This document shows positions 1 through 6,903 of a stretch of DNA of 12,927 nucleotides, piece after piece (position 1 is the stretch's first letter; every line of letters begins with the position of its first letter). The stretch is from positions 1 through 12,927 of the forward strand of contig JAGHBR010000291.1 in NCBI GenBank assembly GCA_021160885.1, read 5' to 3'. A program made the position numbers and the translations under genes. The notes under the pieces are model-generated. The model ran no database searches. It was given only the letters and a program-made list of their open reading frames with translations, and was not told the DNA's origin. Source of the stretch: Caldisericaceae bacterium (GTDB lineage Bacteria; Calditrichota; Calditrichia; Calditrichales; Calditrichaceae).

Positions 1-378
1 GCGCCGGGCAAACGCATGCTTAGTTCGATGACCCCGACCATCGTTTCAAAAAATGATAGCTTGTTTATGGTTGTTGGCTCTCCCGGAGGGTCAAAAATGA
101 TTACTTCTGTTGCACAAGTCTTAATTAATGTAATAGATTTTAAATTAAATATTCGGCGCGCGGTTGAAGCGCCGCGTTTTCATTTTCAATGGTTGCCTGA
201 TTTGATTTTCTTGGAAAATTATGGCTTTAATAGTGATACAATCCACAACTTGCAGGCTGATGGTTACCGAACTTCATTTGTGAACGGCCTGGGATTGGTT
301 CAGGGAATTGTCGTAGAAAAAAACACACTTTGGGGATGGAGCGATCCTCGCGGTGCGGGGTTTGCAATAGGTTATTAA
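1..378 (+). CDS. ggt: Gamma-glutamyltransferase, C-terminal end (partial)
   Basis: This is the last 125 residues of an open frame that enters from the left edge; the true start lies outside the window. The family is an N-terminal nucleophile hydrolase, usually periplasmic or secreted, that transfers or hydrolyses the gamma-glutamyl group of glutathione and related peptides. The visible part belongs to the small subunit. It has the substrate-binding LSSM motif (residues 7-10 of the fragment) followed by TPTIV, the SPGGS glycine pair of the oxyanion hole (27-31), the VLINVIDF stretch and an AVEAPRFHFQWLPD segment, all in the family's usual order. The catalytic threonine at the start of the small subunit is not in the window. 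The frame ends with TAA only 10 nt before the next gene, so the two are probably co-transcribed. Confidence 0.93.
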   Translation, partial: APGKRMLSSMTPTIVSKNDSLFMVVGSPGGSKMITSVAQVLINVIDFKLNIRRAVEAPRFHFQWLPDLIFLENYGFNSDTIHNLQADGYRTSFVNGLGLVQGIVVEKNTLWGWSDPRGAGFAIGY

Positions 379-388
379 GGAGGTTAAG

Positions 389-691
389 ATGGCGCAAAAA
401 AATAAAACGAAAAAAAAGGCCAAAAAGGAAGAAATAGCAGAAGCTCAGTTTCCGGAAAAAGTAGAGAAACTTTACAAATATATTTTGAAAAGTTTAAGCT
501 GGACGGTAGGAATTGCCTTTGTTATGGTTATTTTGCTTCCTGAATTCAATTCACCTTTCCTAGATAATGTAACCCGTATTTTTTATTTAACCGGGATTAG
601 TTGTTTGCTTTTGTTTTTAGTGATTGAATTTTTTGCCATCGAAATTAAAAAATTAATAAACAGGCTGATAGATGGTCGAGCTAAAGCCTAA
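389..691 (+). CDS. Small two-helix membrane protein, unknown function
   Basis: This is a 100-residue protein I do not recognise as a named family. The ATG follows a full AGGAGG Shine-Dalgarno site (378-383) at 5 nt spacing, so the start is well supported. The first 20 residues are very rich in lysine (KNKTKKKAKK). Two hydrophobic stretches follow, about residues 34-51 and 63-84, separated by a short loop containing PEFNSPF, and the protein ends in a basic amphipathic tail (IKKLINRLIDGR). A topology with both ends in the cytoplasm fits the positive charges. Its last 20 nt overlap the start of the downstream receiver/kinase gene, which itself has no membrane segment. A role as membrane anchor or accessory for that kinase is my inference from this arrangement only. 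Confidence 0.8.
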   Translation: MAQKNKTKKKAKKEEIAEAQFPEKVEKLYKYILKSLSWTVGIAFVMVILLPEFNSPFLDNVTRIFYLTGISCLLLFLVIEFFAIEIKKLINRLIDGRAKA

Positions 692-2231
692 AATACTAAT
701 AGTTGACGACGATGTTGATCTGCAGGATACCATTATCGCTTTGTTGAAGAATGAAAATTACGAAGTGTTTGCCTGTTCCAGCAGGCAGGAAGCCCGTATT
801 TTAATGCAACAGCATCAGTTTGCCGCACTACTGATTGATATCTATCTTCCTGATGCAGATGGTTTGGAATTTATTCGAAGTTTACAAAGTGAAGACTTTG
901 ACACACCGGCAGTGGTGATTACGGGCAGCTCGGACATCGAGAAAGCCCAAAAAGCCATTCGCATTGGTGTTTTTGATTTTCTGGTAAAACCAATTAAAAA
1001 CCGCCAGTTACTTCAGGTCATTTCCAATGCGGTAATGCACTATTTTTTGCAGCAAGAGCGTAAAAATTTAGAAAAACAAAAACAACTTTATCAAAAACAT
1101 CTCGAGGAACTGGTAGCCCAGAAGGTTGAAGAATTAAAAGAATCAGAAATAAAATACAAAAACCTGGTCGAACAATCCCTGGTGGGTGTTTTTGTTCTGC
1201 AAGACAATAAGTTTAAATATTTAAACCGCAAGGCTGTTGAAGTATTTGGTGGGCAGTCGGTTGAGTACCTGTACTCTAAAAGTTTGACTGATTTTTTTGA
1301 TGGAGAAAATCGACTTAAATTAGAAGGCAAATTAAAGGATTGTCTGGCAGGGAAAGTACCGCATGGACAATTAGTGTTGCCGGCTCAAATGCCGGATGGT
1401 TCCAGCCGAATGCTGCGGCTGTGGGTAGTGCCCATCCAATTCCAGAAAAAGCCAGCCATTGAGGGCATTGTTATTGATATTTCCGATCAGGTTAAGGCAC
1501 AAAAACGTGAACAGCTATTGGAGCTGCAGTTGATGAATGCTCATAAAATGGCAGCTATTGGCAGTTTAGTGGCCGGCATTACACATAATTTGAATAATCC
1601 CATAGCCATTATTCAGGCCAATGCTGAGTTGCTGAAGTTAAAATACCAAGATATTCCGGAAATAGATAAAATTCTTGAACAAACAACGCGCATGACCGAT
1701 CTGGTGCAAACCATTGTCATGAAGGGCAAAAGAGAACAGAGTACGGCCCGGGAAGATATTGACCTTAATAATTTAATCCGGCAAGAATTAGAGTTTTTTA
1801 ATGCTAACCTGTTTTTCAAACATAAAATCCAAAAAAAGTTAGAACTCAAATCTGATCTGCCGACGTTTAAAGGCCGTTATAGTGATTTTTCTCAGATATT
1901 CAACAATTTAATTGATAATGCCATTGACGCCATGCTAAATTCAAAGCAAAAAGTATTAACAATTAAAACCGATTATGATGATAATGTGATCAATTTACAG
2001 ATATCAGATACCGGTTGTGGAATGGATCCCAAAACCAAAGAACACATTTTTGAACCTTTTTTTACAACAAAAGCCAATCCAGGAGCAGAGCAAGCTGCAG
2101 GCATACCAAGCGGTTCCGGACTGGGATTGAGTATGGTCAAAACCATGCTGGCTGAATACAATGCTGAAATCATGGTAGATTCGAAAGAAGGCCAGGGGAC
2201 TATATTCACTATTTTATTGCCTTACAAGTAA
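672..2231 (+). CDS. Soluble REC-PAS-histidine kinase hybrid
   Basis: This 519-residue signal-transduction protein has its receiver domain at the front. Receiver, about 5-120: acidic DDD at 12-14, phospho-acceptor D56, conserved T84 and K106. A charged coiled coil (about 125-160) leads to a PAS domain (about 160-275). Next are the dimerisation/phospho-acceptor domain with H305 in HNLNNP, and an HATPase domain with an N-box (NNLIDNAIDAM), G1 box DTGCGM (446-451) and G2 box GSGLGL (481-486). All catalytic residues look intact. The segment between EPFFTTK and the G2 box is several residues longer than usual (PGAEQAAGIPS). There is no transmembrane segment or signal peptide, so it acts in the cytoplasm, probably taking phosphate on D56 from another kinase and signalling through H305. 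The ATG sits inside the preceding membrane-protein gene (20-nt overlap), which suggests translational coupling. No DNA-binding output domain or cognate regulator is in the window. Confidence 0.92.
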   Translation: MVELKPKILIVDDDVDLQDTIIALLKNENYEVFACSSRQEARILMQQHQFAALLIDIYLPDADGLEFIRSLQSEDFDTPAVVITGSSDIEKAQKAIRIGVFDFLVKPIKNRQLLQVISNAVMHYFLQQERKNLEKQKQLYQKHLEELVAQKVEELKESEIKYKNLVEQSLVGVFVLQDNKFKYLNRKAVEVFGGQSVEYLYSKSLTDFFDGENRLKLEGKLKDCLAGKVPHGQLVLPAQMPDGSSRMLRLWVVPIQFQKKPAIEGIVIDISDQVKAQKREQLLELQLMNAHKMAAIGSLVAGITHNLNNPIAIIQANAELLKLKYQDIPEIDKILEQTTRMTDLVQTIVMKGKREQSTAREDIDLNNLIRQELEFFNANLFFKHKIQKKLELKSDLPTFKGRYSDFSQIFNNLIDNAIDAMLNSKQKVLTIKTDYDDNVINLQISDTGCGMDPKTKEHIFEPFFTTKANPGAEQAAGIPSGSGLGLSMVKTMLAEYNAEIMVDSKEGQGTIFTILLPYK

Positions 2232-2254
2232 AAACCTTTAAAAAACATTAAGAA

Positions 2255-2300
2255 TGTCATTCCCGCGCAGGCATGTCATTTCTGCGAAGGCGGGAATCCC
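2255..2300. repeat. Dispersed-type inverted repeat (ATTCCCGC...GCGGGAAT)
   Basis: The left arm ATTCCCGC (2259-2266) and right arm GCGGGAAT (2290-2297) are perfectly complementary. An inner GCAG/CTGC pair (2267-2270 with 2282-2285) can extend the fold. The word TGTCATT occurs twice (2255-2261 and 2274-2280), as if two copies of a unit reading roughly GTCATTCCCGCGAAGGCGGGAATCC were partly fused. I know units of this general type as intergenic dispersed repeats in many unrelated bacteria. Whether this one is repeated elsewhere in this genome cannot be seen here. Confidence 0.6.
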
Positions 2301-2486
2301 CGATCTTTTCAAAAATTTCAAGTATTAAGTTCAGAATCCTTCTACAAAATTTTTAATGGCTGGTGGTGCAGTTGTTAACCTGTTGTTTTTATTTCAGGGC
2401 TTCCCAGGATGTGTTTTTTCAATAAAAAATACACAAACCTATTGCTTGCAGGATTCATTTTGATTAAATCGATATTTTGCTTAAAT

Positions 2487-2514
2487 TTGAACACTGACAA
2501 ATAGTAAATAAAAT
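2487..2514 (+). promoter_or_regulatory. Candidate sigma70 promoter for hldA-hldC
   Basis: TTGAAC (2487-2492) and TAAAAT (2509-2514) are separated by 16 bp, in an AT-rich stretch just upstream of hldA. The -10 matches consensus at five of six positions and the -35 at four of six. Transcription would begin near 2521, giving a leader of about 60 nt. AT-rich DNA gives such matches by chance, so this is only a candidate. Confidence 0.4.
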
Positions 2515-2580
2515 AAATATTTGGAACGGAAAGACAGACTCTTTCGTTGATGGAAGCAATTAAGAACGCGGAGTTTTGCT

Positions 2581-3585
2581 TTGGTTACTTTTAGCGCTGA
2601 ACGATTAGCAACGATTTTCCAACAATTTAAACATCGTTCTATAATGGTTGTTGGCGATTTAATGGTAGATGAATATCTTCGCGGTAACGTCAATCGGCTC
2701 TCCCCCGAAGCGCCTGTGCCGGTGGTCGAAATTGATCATGAATCGTACCACTTAGGCGGCGCGGCAAATGTTTCCATTAATTTAAAATCTTTGGGTTGTC
2801 AGCCGATTACCCTTGGTTTGGTTGGCAATGATCGGGCGGGAGATATTTTAATTGACTTGTTGAAAGAAGCGGGTATGAGTGCCGAAGGCATCGTAAAATG
2901 CGACGATCGGCCAACAACACTAAAAACCAGAATCATTGGCGATAATCAACACATTGCTCGCGTGGACAGGGAAAAAATAGAATACATTAATAACTCACTG
3001 TTGAAGAAGGTGATTCAACGTTTTGAAGATTTATTCGAGCAATGCGAAGCCATTATTTTAGAAGATTACAATAAAGGGATTTTGAGCAAGGAATTGATTC
3101 AGTACATTGTAAAACGTGCCAGACAGCACAATAAACCGCTTCTGGTGGATCCTAAATTCATTAATTTTCTGGAATATCGTGGTGTAACACTTTTTAAACC
3201 AAACGTCAAAGAAACGGTTCATGCATTGGGACGTATGGTTAGCAGCGACCAGGAAGTAGAGCAGGCCGGGCAGGAATTATTAAATGTGTTGCAGGCTGAA
3301 TGTGTACTGATTACTCGTGGCGGAAAAGGCATGTCGTTGATTGAAAAAGGAAAGCAGGCTAACCACATCCCCACGCGGACACGTAAAGTAGCCGATGTTT
3401 CAGGCGCTGGCGATACAGTTATTAGCACAATGGCGGCCGCCCTGGTAGGAGGCGCAACCTTTCGTGAAGCAGCGACCATGGCCAACTACGCGGCAGGTTT
3501 GGTCTGCGAAGAAGTTGGGATTGTACCGGTTCAAAAGGAATCGTTGTTTAATATTTTAAAGCAAGAACAATTACAGCATGCATGA
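2581..3585 (+). CDS. hldA: D-glycero-beta-D-manno-heptose-7-phosphate kinase
   Basis: This PfkB/ribokinase-family sugar kinase (334 aa) phosphorylates heptose 7-phosphate at C1 to the 1,7-bisphosphate, a cytoplasmic step in making ADP-heptose for the LPS inner core. It corresponds to the N-terminal half of the bifunctional HldE (RfaE). Visible marks are VVGDLMVDEY (23-32), RLSPEAPVPVVE (39-50), the GGAANV motif (59-64) and the C-terminal DVSGAGDTV motif (272-280), whose D278 is the catalytic base. I accept a TTG start at 2581. GGAG (2570-2573) precedes it by 7 nt, a stop at 2548 closes the frame upstream, and the next in-frame ATG (codon 22) lies inside the first beta strand. The 3' end overlaps hldC by 8 nt. 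Confidence 0.93.
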   Translation: MVTFSAERLATIFQQFKHRSIMVVGDLMVDEYLRGNVNRLSPEAPVPVVEIDHESYHLGGAANVSINLKSLGCQPITLGLVGNDRAGDILIDLLKEAGMSAEGIVKCDDRPTTLKTRIIGDNQHIARVDREKIEYINNSLLKKVIQRFEDLFEQCEAIILEDYNKGILSKELIQYIVKRARQHNKPLLVDPKFINFLEYRGVTLFKPNVKETVHALGRMVSSDQEVEQAGQELLNVLQAECVLITRGGKGMSLIEKGKQANHIPTRTRKVADVSGAGDTVISTMAAALVGGATFREAATMANYAAGLVCEEVGIVPVQKESLFNILKQEQLQHA

Positions 3586-4057
3586 AATAGTTGATTTTCA
3601 AAACATAGAAAAATTTATAAATCGTTTGCGCAAAAAATACCCCGGAAGTAAAATTGCCTTTACCAATGGCTGCTTCGATTTAATCCATCGGGGACATGTC
3701 GCATATCTGGAATCGGCTAAAAAAATGGCTGATTTTCTTGTACTTGGCTTAAATTCGGATGATTCTGTTCGAAGATTAAAAGGCGACGAACGGCCTTTTA
3801 TTAATCAAGACGATCGGGCTTTCATTTTATCCCGACTGGAAGCGGTGGATGTGGTGTGCATTTTTGAACAGGATACACCTCTGGAGCTGATTAAAAAAGT
3901 AAAGCCGGACTTTTTGATTAAAGGCGGAGATTATCAGCTGACTGAAATTGTTGGCCGCGAGGTAGTTGAACAAAATGGCGGAAAAGTGCTAACCGTGCCG
4001 TTGATTGACGGACGATCAACCACAAATCTGGTTAAGAAAATTAAAAACCAAAAATAA
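3578..4057 (+). CDS. hldC: D-glycero-beta-D-manno-heptose 1-phosphate adenylyltransferase
   Basis: This 159-residue nucleotidyltransferase of the cytidylyltransferase-like superfamily joins AMP from ATP to heptose 1-phosphate, giving ADP-heptose. It matches the C-terminal half of HldE (RfaE domain II). TNGCFDLIHRGH (29-40) carries the HxGH nucleotide-binding motif at 37-40. LGLNSDDSVRRLKGDERP and a C-terminal GRSTTNLVKKI segment follow, as usual in this family. The ATG lies inside the end of hldA, and no strong ribosome site is visible, so it is probably translated by coupling with hldA. The intervening phosphatase (GmhB), the isomerase (GmhA) and the epimerase (HldD) are not in the window. 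Confidence 0.93.
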   Translation: MHEIVDFQNIEKFINRLRKKYPGSKIAFTNGCFDLIHRGHVAYLESAKKMADFLVLGLNSDDSVRRLKGDERPFINQDDRAFILSRLEAVDVVCIFEQDTPLELIKKVKPDFLIKGGDYQLTEIVGREVVEQNGGKVLTVPLIDGRSTTNLVKKIKNQK

Positions 4058-4070
4058 ACAGGGAATGTTA

Positions 4071-5930
4071 ATGCATTTTAGAAAAATATCGATATTTGTT
4101 GGATTTCTGCTGATTTTACAGGCCTGTCAGCCCAAACCAGTTGTCCAGAAAAATGATCTTATTTCAAAAAACTGGCCCCATTCATTACCCGATAGTTTAT
4201 GGATCTCACAAAATCTGGTTGAGCGAATGGAGAATCTGAAGAGTTATTACCATGATGCTCTAAGAAAACTGGCCGAAGGAGACACCATTGGGGCTCAAAT
4301 CTATTTTGAGCAGGCCTTTAACCAATTGGCCGAATTATCGGATGAAGATCGAAACACGCTTTCTTATTGGACAGAATTAGATTCCATGCTTCAACAGCTA
4401 GACAGCACTTACCAGCGAGTTTATTTGGGAGTGGGGGGAGAGCAGGAATTAGAGGCTGAAGAAGTTAGAGAAGATATCACTCAACTGGAAGAATTGAATT
4501 TTCCGGATTCGGTTTTGTTTGGGGAAGGCACGGTGGTTGATAGTTCTGGCCCTATTCCCATCACTTTGAATTCAAAGGTTCGCTTAGCCATCAAATATTT
4601 TCAAACCAAAGGCCGGAAAGTCTTTAGCCGCTGGTTGCAACGCAGCGGTCGTTATGAAAAAATCATTAAACAAATTTTGAGTGAAGAAGGTGTACCGGAA
4701 GATATTTTTTATCTGGCAATGATAGAGAGCGGCTTCCAACCGCGGGCCAGATCTTATGCACGGGCAGTGGGCATCTGGCAATTTATTTCATCAACAGGGC
4801 GCTATTATGGTTTACGACATAACTGGTGGTTTGACGAACGGCGCGATGTTTTTAAAGCAACGCGGGCTGCTGCCAAACATTTAAAGCACTTGTACCAGGA
4901 GTTCGGAGATTGGTATTTGGCTATGGCCGGTTACAACTGTAATCCTAAAAAGGTGAAATACAATATGCGGCGTTACCGCACCAATGATTTCTGGAAATTG
5001 CGTCGGTTGCCCAGACAAACGAAAAACTACATTCCCACATTTTTAGCTGCCACCATTATTGCCCGTAATCCGGAAAAATTTGGCTTTTACATAAAAAAAG
5101 ATCCGTCTTTAGAAGTAGATACTGTGCTAATCAGTGAGTCAGTTGATTTAAATGTAATTGCCAGAATAGTGGACACAACATACGCTTATATTCGTGAAAT
5201 TAATCCGGCTATACTCCGCTGGGTAACACCGCCGGGCGTTAAAAATTTCACGCTTTATTTACCAAAAGGAACAAAGGAAAAATTCAAAGAAGAGTACAAA
5301 AAGATTCCTGATAGTCAAAAAAGATCGTGGGTCCGGCATCGCGTCAGGTCAGGCGAAGCGCTGTCGCTAATTGCGCGAAAATACCACACTTCTGTTTCGG
5401 TGATTAAATCAATCAATAAGTTAAGAAGTAATTTAATCCGGGCAGGCCAGTATCTGTTGATTCCTGTGCCGCAGAATAAAGCCCATTACTACGCTTCGCT
5501 TAATAAAAGCAGAAGTCGTTCAACAAAAAGGAAAAGGACTATAAGCCATTCCAAAGTAATTCCTAAATTACCCGGCGCTAAAAAAGTGATTTACGAGGTG
5601 AAACCAGGCGATACTTTAGGAGACATTGCCGAAAAATTTAATACGCGTGCCAGTTACATACGCCGCTGGAATGGCCTGCGCTATGGTGAGTACATTTATC
5701 CCAAACAAAAATTAACTATTTGGGTAGCCAAGAGTCTGACCCAAAAAGTGAAAGATTCTGATACTCACAAAATTGATGACAATGCCACTTATTACACAGT
5801 CAAAACCGGCGATACTTTATGGGATATTTCCCGCAAGTATGGCGTTTCTATTGAGGAACTGAAAAGACTTAATAACATGAGGTCTGTTCGAATCCGGCCT
5901 GGCGACAAAATAAAAGTTTCGCAGAATTAG
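4071..5930 (+). CDS. MltD-like lytic transglycosylase lipoprotein with three LysM domains
   Basis: The protein (619 aa) is predicted to cleave peptidoglycan glycan strands from the periplasmic face of a membrane. I start it at ATG 4071, with AGGGA (4060-4064) 6 nt upstream; ATG 4065 is an alternative, and further upstream the frame runs into hldC. The N-terminus is a lipoprotein signal: basic HFRK, a hydrophobic stretch, then lipobox LQAC with C19 as the lipidated residue. A helical linker region (about 45-160) precedes the SLT domain (about 195-330). There, MIESGF carries catalytic E219, followed by AVGIWQFISSTGRYYGL and NWWFDERRDV, as in MltD. The motif usually reading AYNxG is GYNCNP here. 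Three LysM modules close the protein (about 423-467, 508-551 and 574-617), the third beginning YTVKTGDTLWDIS. The first two are separated by a basic Ser/Lys/Arg-rich linker. It begins 13 nt after hldC and is likely in the same operon. Confidence 0.9.
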   Translation: MHFRKISIFVGFLLILQACQPKPVVQKNDLISKNWPHSLPDSLWISQNLVERMENLKSYYHDALRKLAEGDTIGAQIYFEQAFNQLAELSDEDRNTLSYWTELDSMLQQLDSTYQRVYLGVGGEQELEAEEVREDITQLEELNFPDSVLFGEGTVVDSSGPIPITLNSKVRLAIKYFQTKGRKVFSRWLQRSGRYEKIIKQILSEEGVPEDIFYLAMIESGFQPRARSYARAVGIWQFISSTGRYYGLRHNWWFDERRDVFKATRAAAKHLKHLYQEFGDWYLAMAGYNCNPKKVKYNMRRYRTNDFWKLRRLPRQTKNYIPTFLAATIIARNPEKFGFYIKKDPSLEVDTVLISESVDLNVIARIVDTTYAYIREINPAILRWVTPPGVKNFTLYLPKGTKEKFKEEYKKIPDSQKRSWVRHRVRSGEALSLIARKYHTSVSVIKSINKLRSNLIRAGQYLLIPVPQNKAHYYASLNKSRSRSTKRKRTISHSKVIPKLPGAKKVIYEVKPGDTLGDIAEKFNTRASYIRRWNGLRYGEYIYPKQKLTIWVAKSLTQKVKDSDTHKIDDNATYYTVKTGDTLWDISRKYGVSIEELKRLNNMRSVRIRPGDKIKVSQN

Positions 5931-6045
5931 GAATACCTGGCTGTGAATTTTAATATTATGGCTATTTTAACCATACCGGCAATAGTGTCCGCTTTTTCTC
6001 TTAAATGAAATATTGCCAATGAACGGGCGGTAGGTGTAAACTGTA

Positions 6046-6073
6046 GCTTGCGGGCGTAAGCCTGAAGCCTGCA
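6046..6073. repeat. Small hairpin plus tandem AGCCTG repeat
   Basis: GCTTGC (6046-6051) and GTAAGC (6056-6061) form a 6-bp stem with one G-T pair around a GGGC loop. Directly beside it AGCCTGA (6059-6065) and AGCCTGC (6066-6072) form an imperfect tandem repeat. The stretch is more GC-rich than its AT-rich surroundings and has no T-tract, so it is not a standard terminator. It may be part of a dispersed intergenic element, which only a genome search could show. Confidence 0.35.
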
Positions 6074-6091
6074 CGTTAGAGAGTCAGAAAA

Positions 6092-6152
6092 CAAAATTAA
6101 AATTGACATTCATGGTTAAAAATATTAAAATTGTTGGCTAATTTTAATTTTG
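6092..6152. repeat. Inverted and direct ATTAAAATT repeats over the promoter (possible operator)
   Basis: CAAAATTAAAATT (6092-6104) and its exact reverse complement AATTTTAATTTTG (6140-6152) form a perfect 13-bp inverted repeat with arms 35 bp apart. A further direct copy of ATTAAAATTG occurs at 6124-6133, matching 6096-6105. The three copies touch the -35 box, cover the -10 box and lie just after the expected transcription start. This could be an operator for a repressor or activator, but low-complexity A/T sequence reduces the weight of the match. Confidence 0.4.
6103..6131 (+). promoter_or_regulatory. Near-consensus sigma70 promoter
   Basis: A perfect TTGACA -35 box (6103-6108), a 17-bp spacer and a TAAAAT -10 box (6126-6131) make this the clearest promoter in the window. 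Transcription should begin near 6138, leaving a leader of about 28 nt before the ATA start proposed at 6166. It probably drives both the zinc-ribbon/TPR gene and the 31-aa gene, up to the terminator at 6998-7039. Confidence 0.72.
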
Positions 6153-6154
6153 AA

Positions 6155-6159
6155 GGGAG
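6155..6159 (+). promoter_or_regulatory. Shine-Dalgarno site that supports an ATA start
   Basis: GGGAG ends 6 nt before the ATA at 6166. This is normal initiation spacing, and no ATG, GTG or TTG lies in frame until 6217. A stop codon at 6151-6153 closes the frame just upstream, so initiation must fall in this short interval if the zinc ribbon is to be complete. Confidence 0.6.
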
Positions 6160-6165
6160 CTTAAA

Positions 6166-6879
6166 ATAGCGAAAAGTAATAAATGCCCGAAATGTGATGC
6201 AGAAATTTCAGGCCAGGTGAACTTTTGCCCTAATTGCGGGGCTAAATTAAAAGGAGAAAAAAAGCAAACTAAGGCCGAAACATCTGGATTGAGTCGTCCG
6301 GCGATTACCGCAATAGGGGCAACGTTTGTCTTTTCCATCATCGTCATTTTGTTAATTCTGAGTTCGAATAGAAAAAATTTAAAGACCAAAATCTTTTTAA
6401 GCTCTCAAAAGCAAACTCAAAGTCAGTCTGAAATGCTGGCCAATCATCCGGACATGGAAAAGATGCGCCACATTCAGGAAATTAAGGATCAGTTAACAGC
6501 GGATCCAGGGAATATTGATTTAATGGTACATCTGGCTAATAATTATTTTGACATTGGTCGGTTTGATCTGGCAGCGGTGTATTACAAAAAAGCCATTGAT
6601 CATAATCTGAATCAGCCTGAAGTTTTTATTGATTTAGGCGTATCTTATTTCAATTTAAGTAAATTGGATTCGGCCTTAATTTATGTTAATAAAGCCTTGA
6701 AATTTGCCCCGAACCATCAGTTGGGTTTATTCAATAAAGGTGTTATTCAATATAACATGCGCCAATTTGATGAGGCTATTGCCACGTGGGATAAATTAAT
6801 CAAGGTGCATCCAGAATCTCAGGAGGCTATCACAGCCAAACAATTTATTTTAGAAGCAAAGAAGATGTTAAATAAGTAA
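6166..6879 (+). CDS. Zinc-ribbon, single-TM, TPR protein (apparent ATA start)
   Basis: With the start proposed here the protein has 237 residues and its function is unknown. It opens MAKSNKCPKC and has a complete four-cysteine zinc ribbon: CPKC at 7-10 and CPNC at 21-24, then GAKLKG. A membrane segment lies at about 48-64 (ATFVFSIIVILLILSS), and the remainder is a run of about three TPR-like helix pairs (roughly 105-225, with motifs such as AVYYKKAIDHN, ALIYVNKALKFAPN and AIATWDKLIKVHPES). The ribbon would be cytoplasmic and the TPR part probably periplasmic. That topology is inferred. The nearest conventional start, GTG 6217, would begin inside the ribbon and lose the first cysteine pair. 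The ATA follows GGGAG at 6 nt and lies about 28 nt after a strong promoter start. A sequence change of ATG to ATA is the main alternative. Confidence 0.8.
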   Translation: MAKSNKCPKCDAEISGQVNFCPNCGAKLKGEKKQTKAETSGLSRPAITAIGATFVFSIIVILLILSSNRKNLKTKIFLSSQKQTQSQSEMLANHPDMEKMRHIQEIKDQLTADPGNIDLMVHLANNYFDIGRFDLAAVYYKKAIDHNLNQPEVFIDLGVSYFNLSKLDSALIYVNKALKFAPNHQLGLFNKGVIQYNMRQFDEAIATWDKLIKVHPESQEAITAKQFILEAKKMLNK

Positions 6880-6903
6880 ACAAGCGAAAGGAGATGACCA
6901 AAC

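Larger units (their letters stand above)
2232..2580. other. 349-bp intergenic region between kinase and hldA
   Basis: I see no coding region of value here. The stretch holds an inverted-repeat element near its left end (2255-2300) and a candidate promoter near its right end (2487-2514), each listed separately. An AT-rich imperfect hairpin (arms 2410-2419 and 2424-2435, with one bulged T) lies between them, but it has no T-tract and I do not call it a terminator. The only frame of any length is on the minus strand, runs into hldA and has no family resemblance. Confidence 0.7.

Noticed and set aside
2410..2435. AT-rich hairpin in the gap before hldA as a terminator for the kinase gene
   Set aside because: The stem is nearly all A-T with a bulge, has no T-tract after it and lies 180 nt beyond the stop codon.
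4005..4070. A longer lipoprotein start at TTG 4005
   Set aside because: It lies inside hldC, has no Shine-Dalgarno site and would bury the lipoprotein signal. ATG 4071 has AGGGA at good spacing and gives a normal signal peptide.
5927..6109. A 60-codon minus-strand frame opposite the gap before the zinc-ribbon gene
   Set aside because: It overlaps the last bases of the lipoprotein gene, the small hairpin repeat and the plus-strand promoter. It has no ribosome site I can see and no family resemblance.
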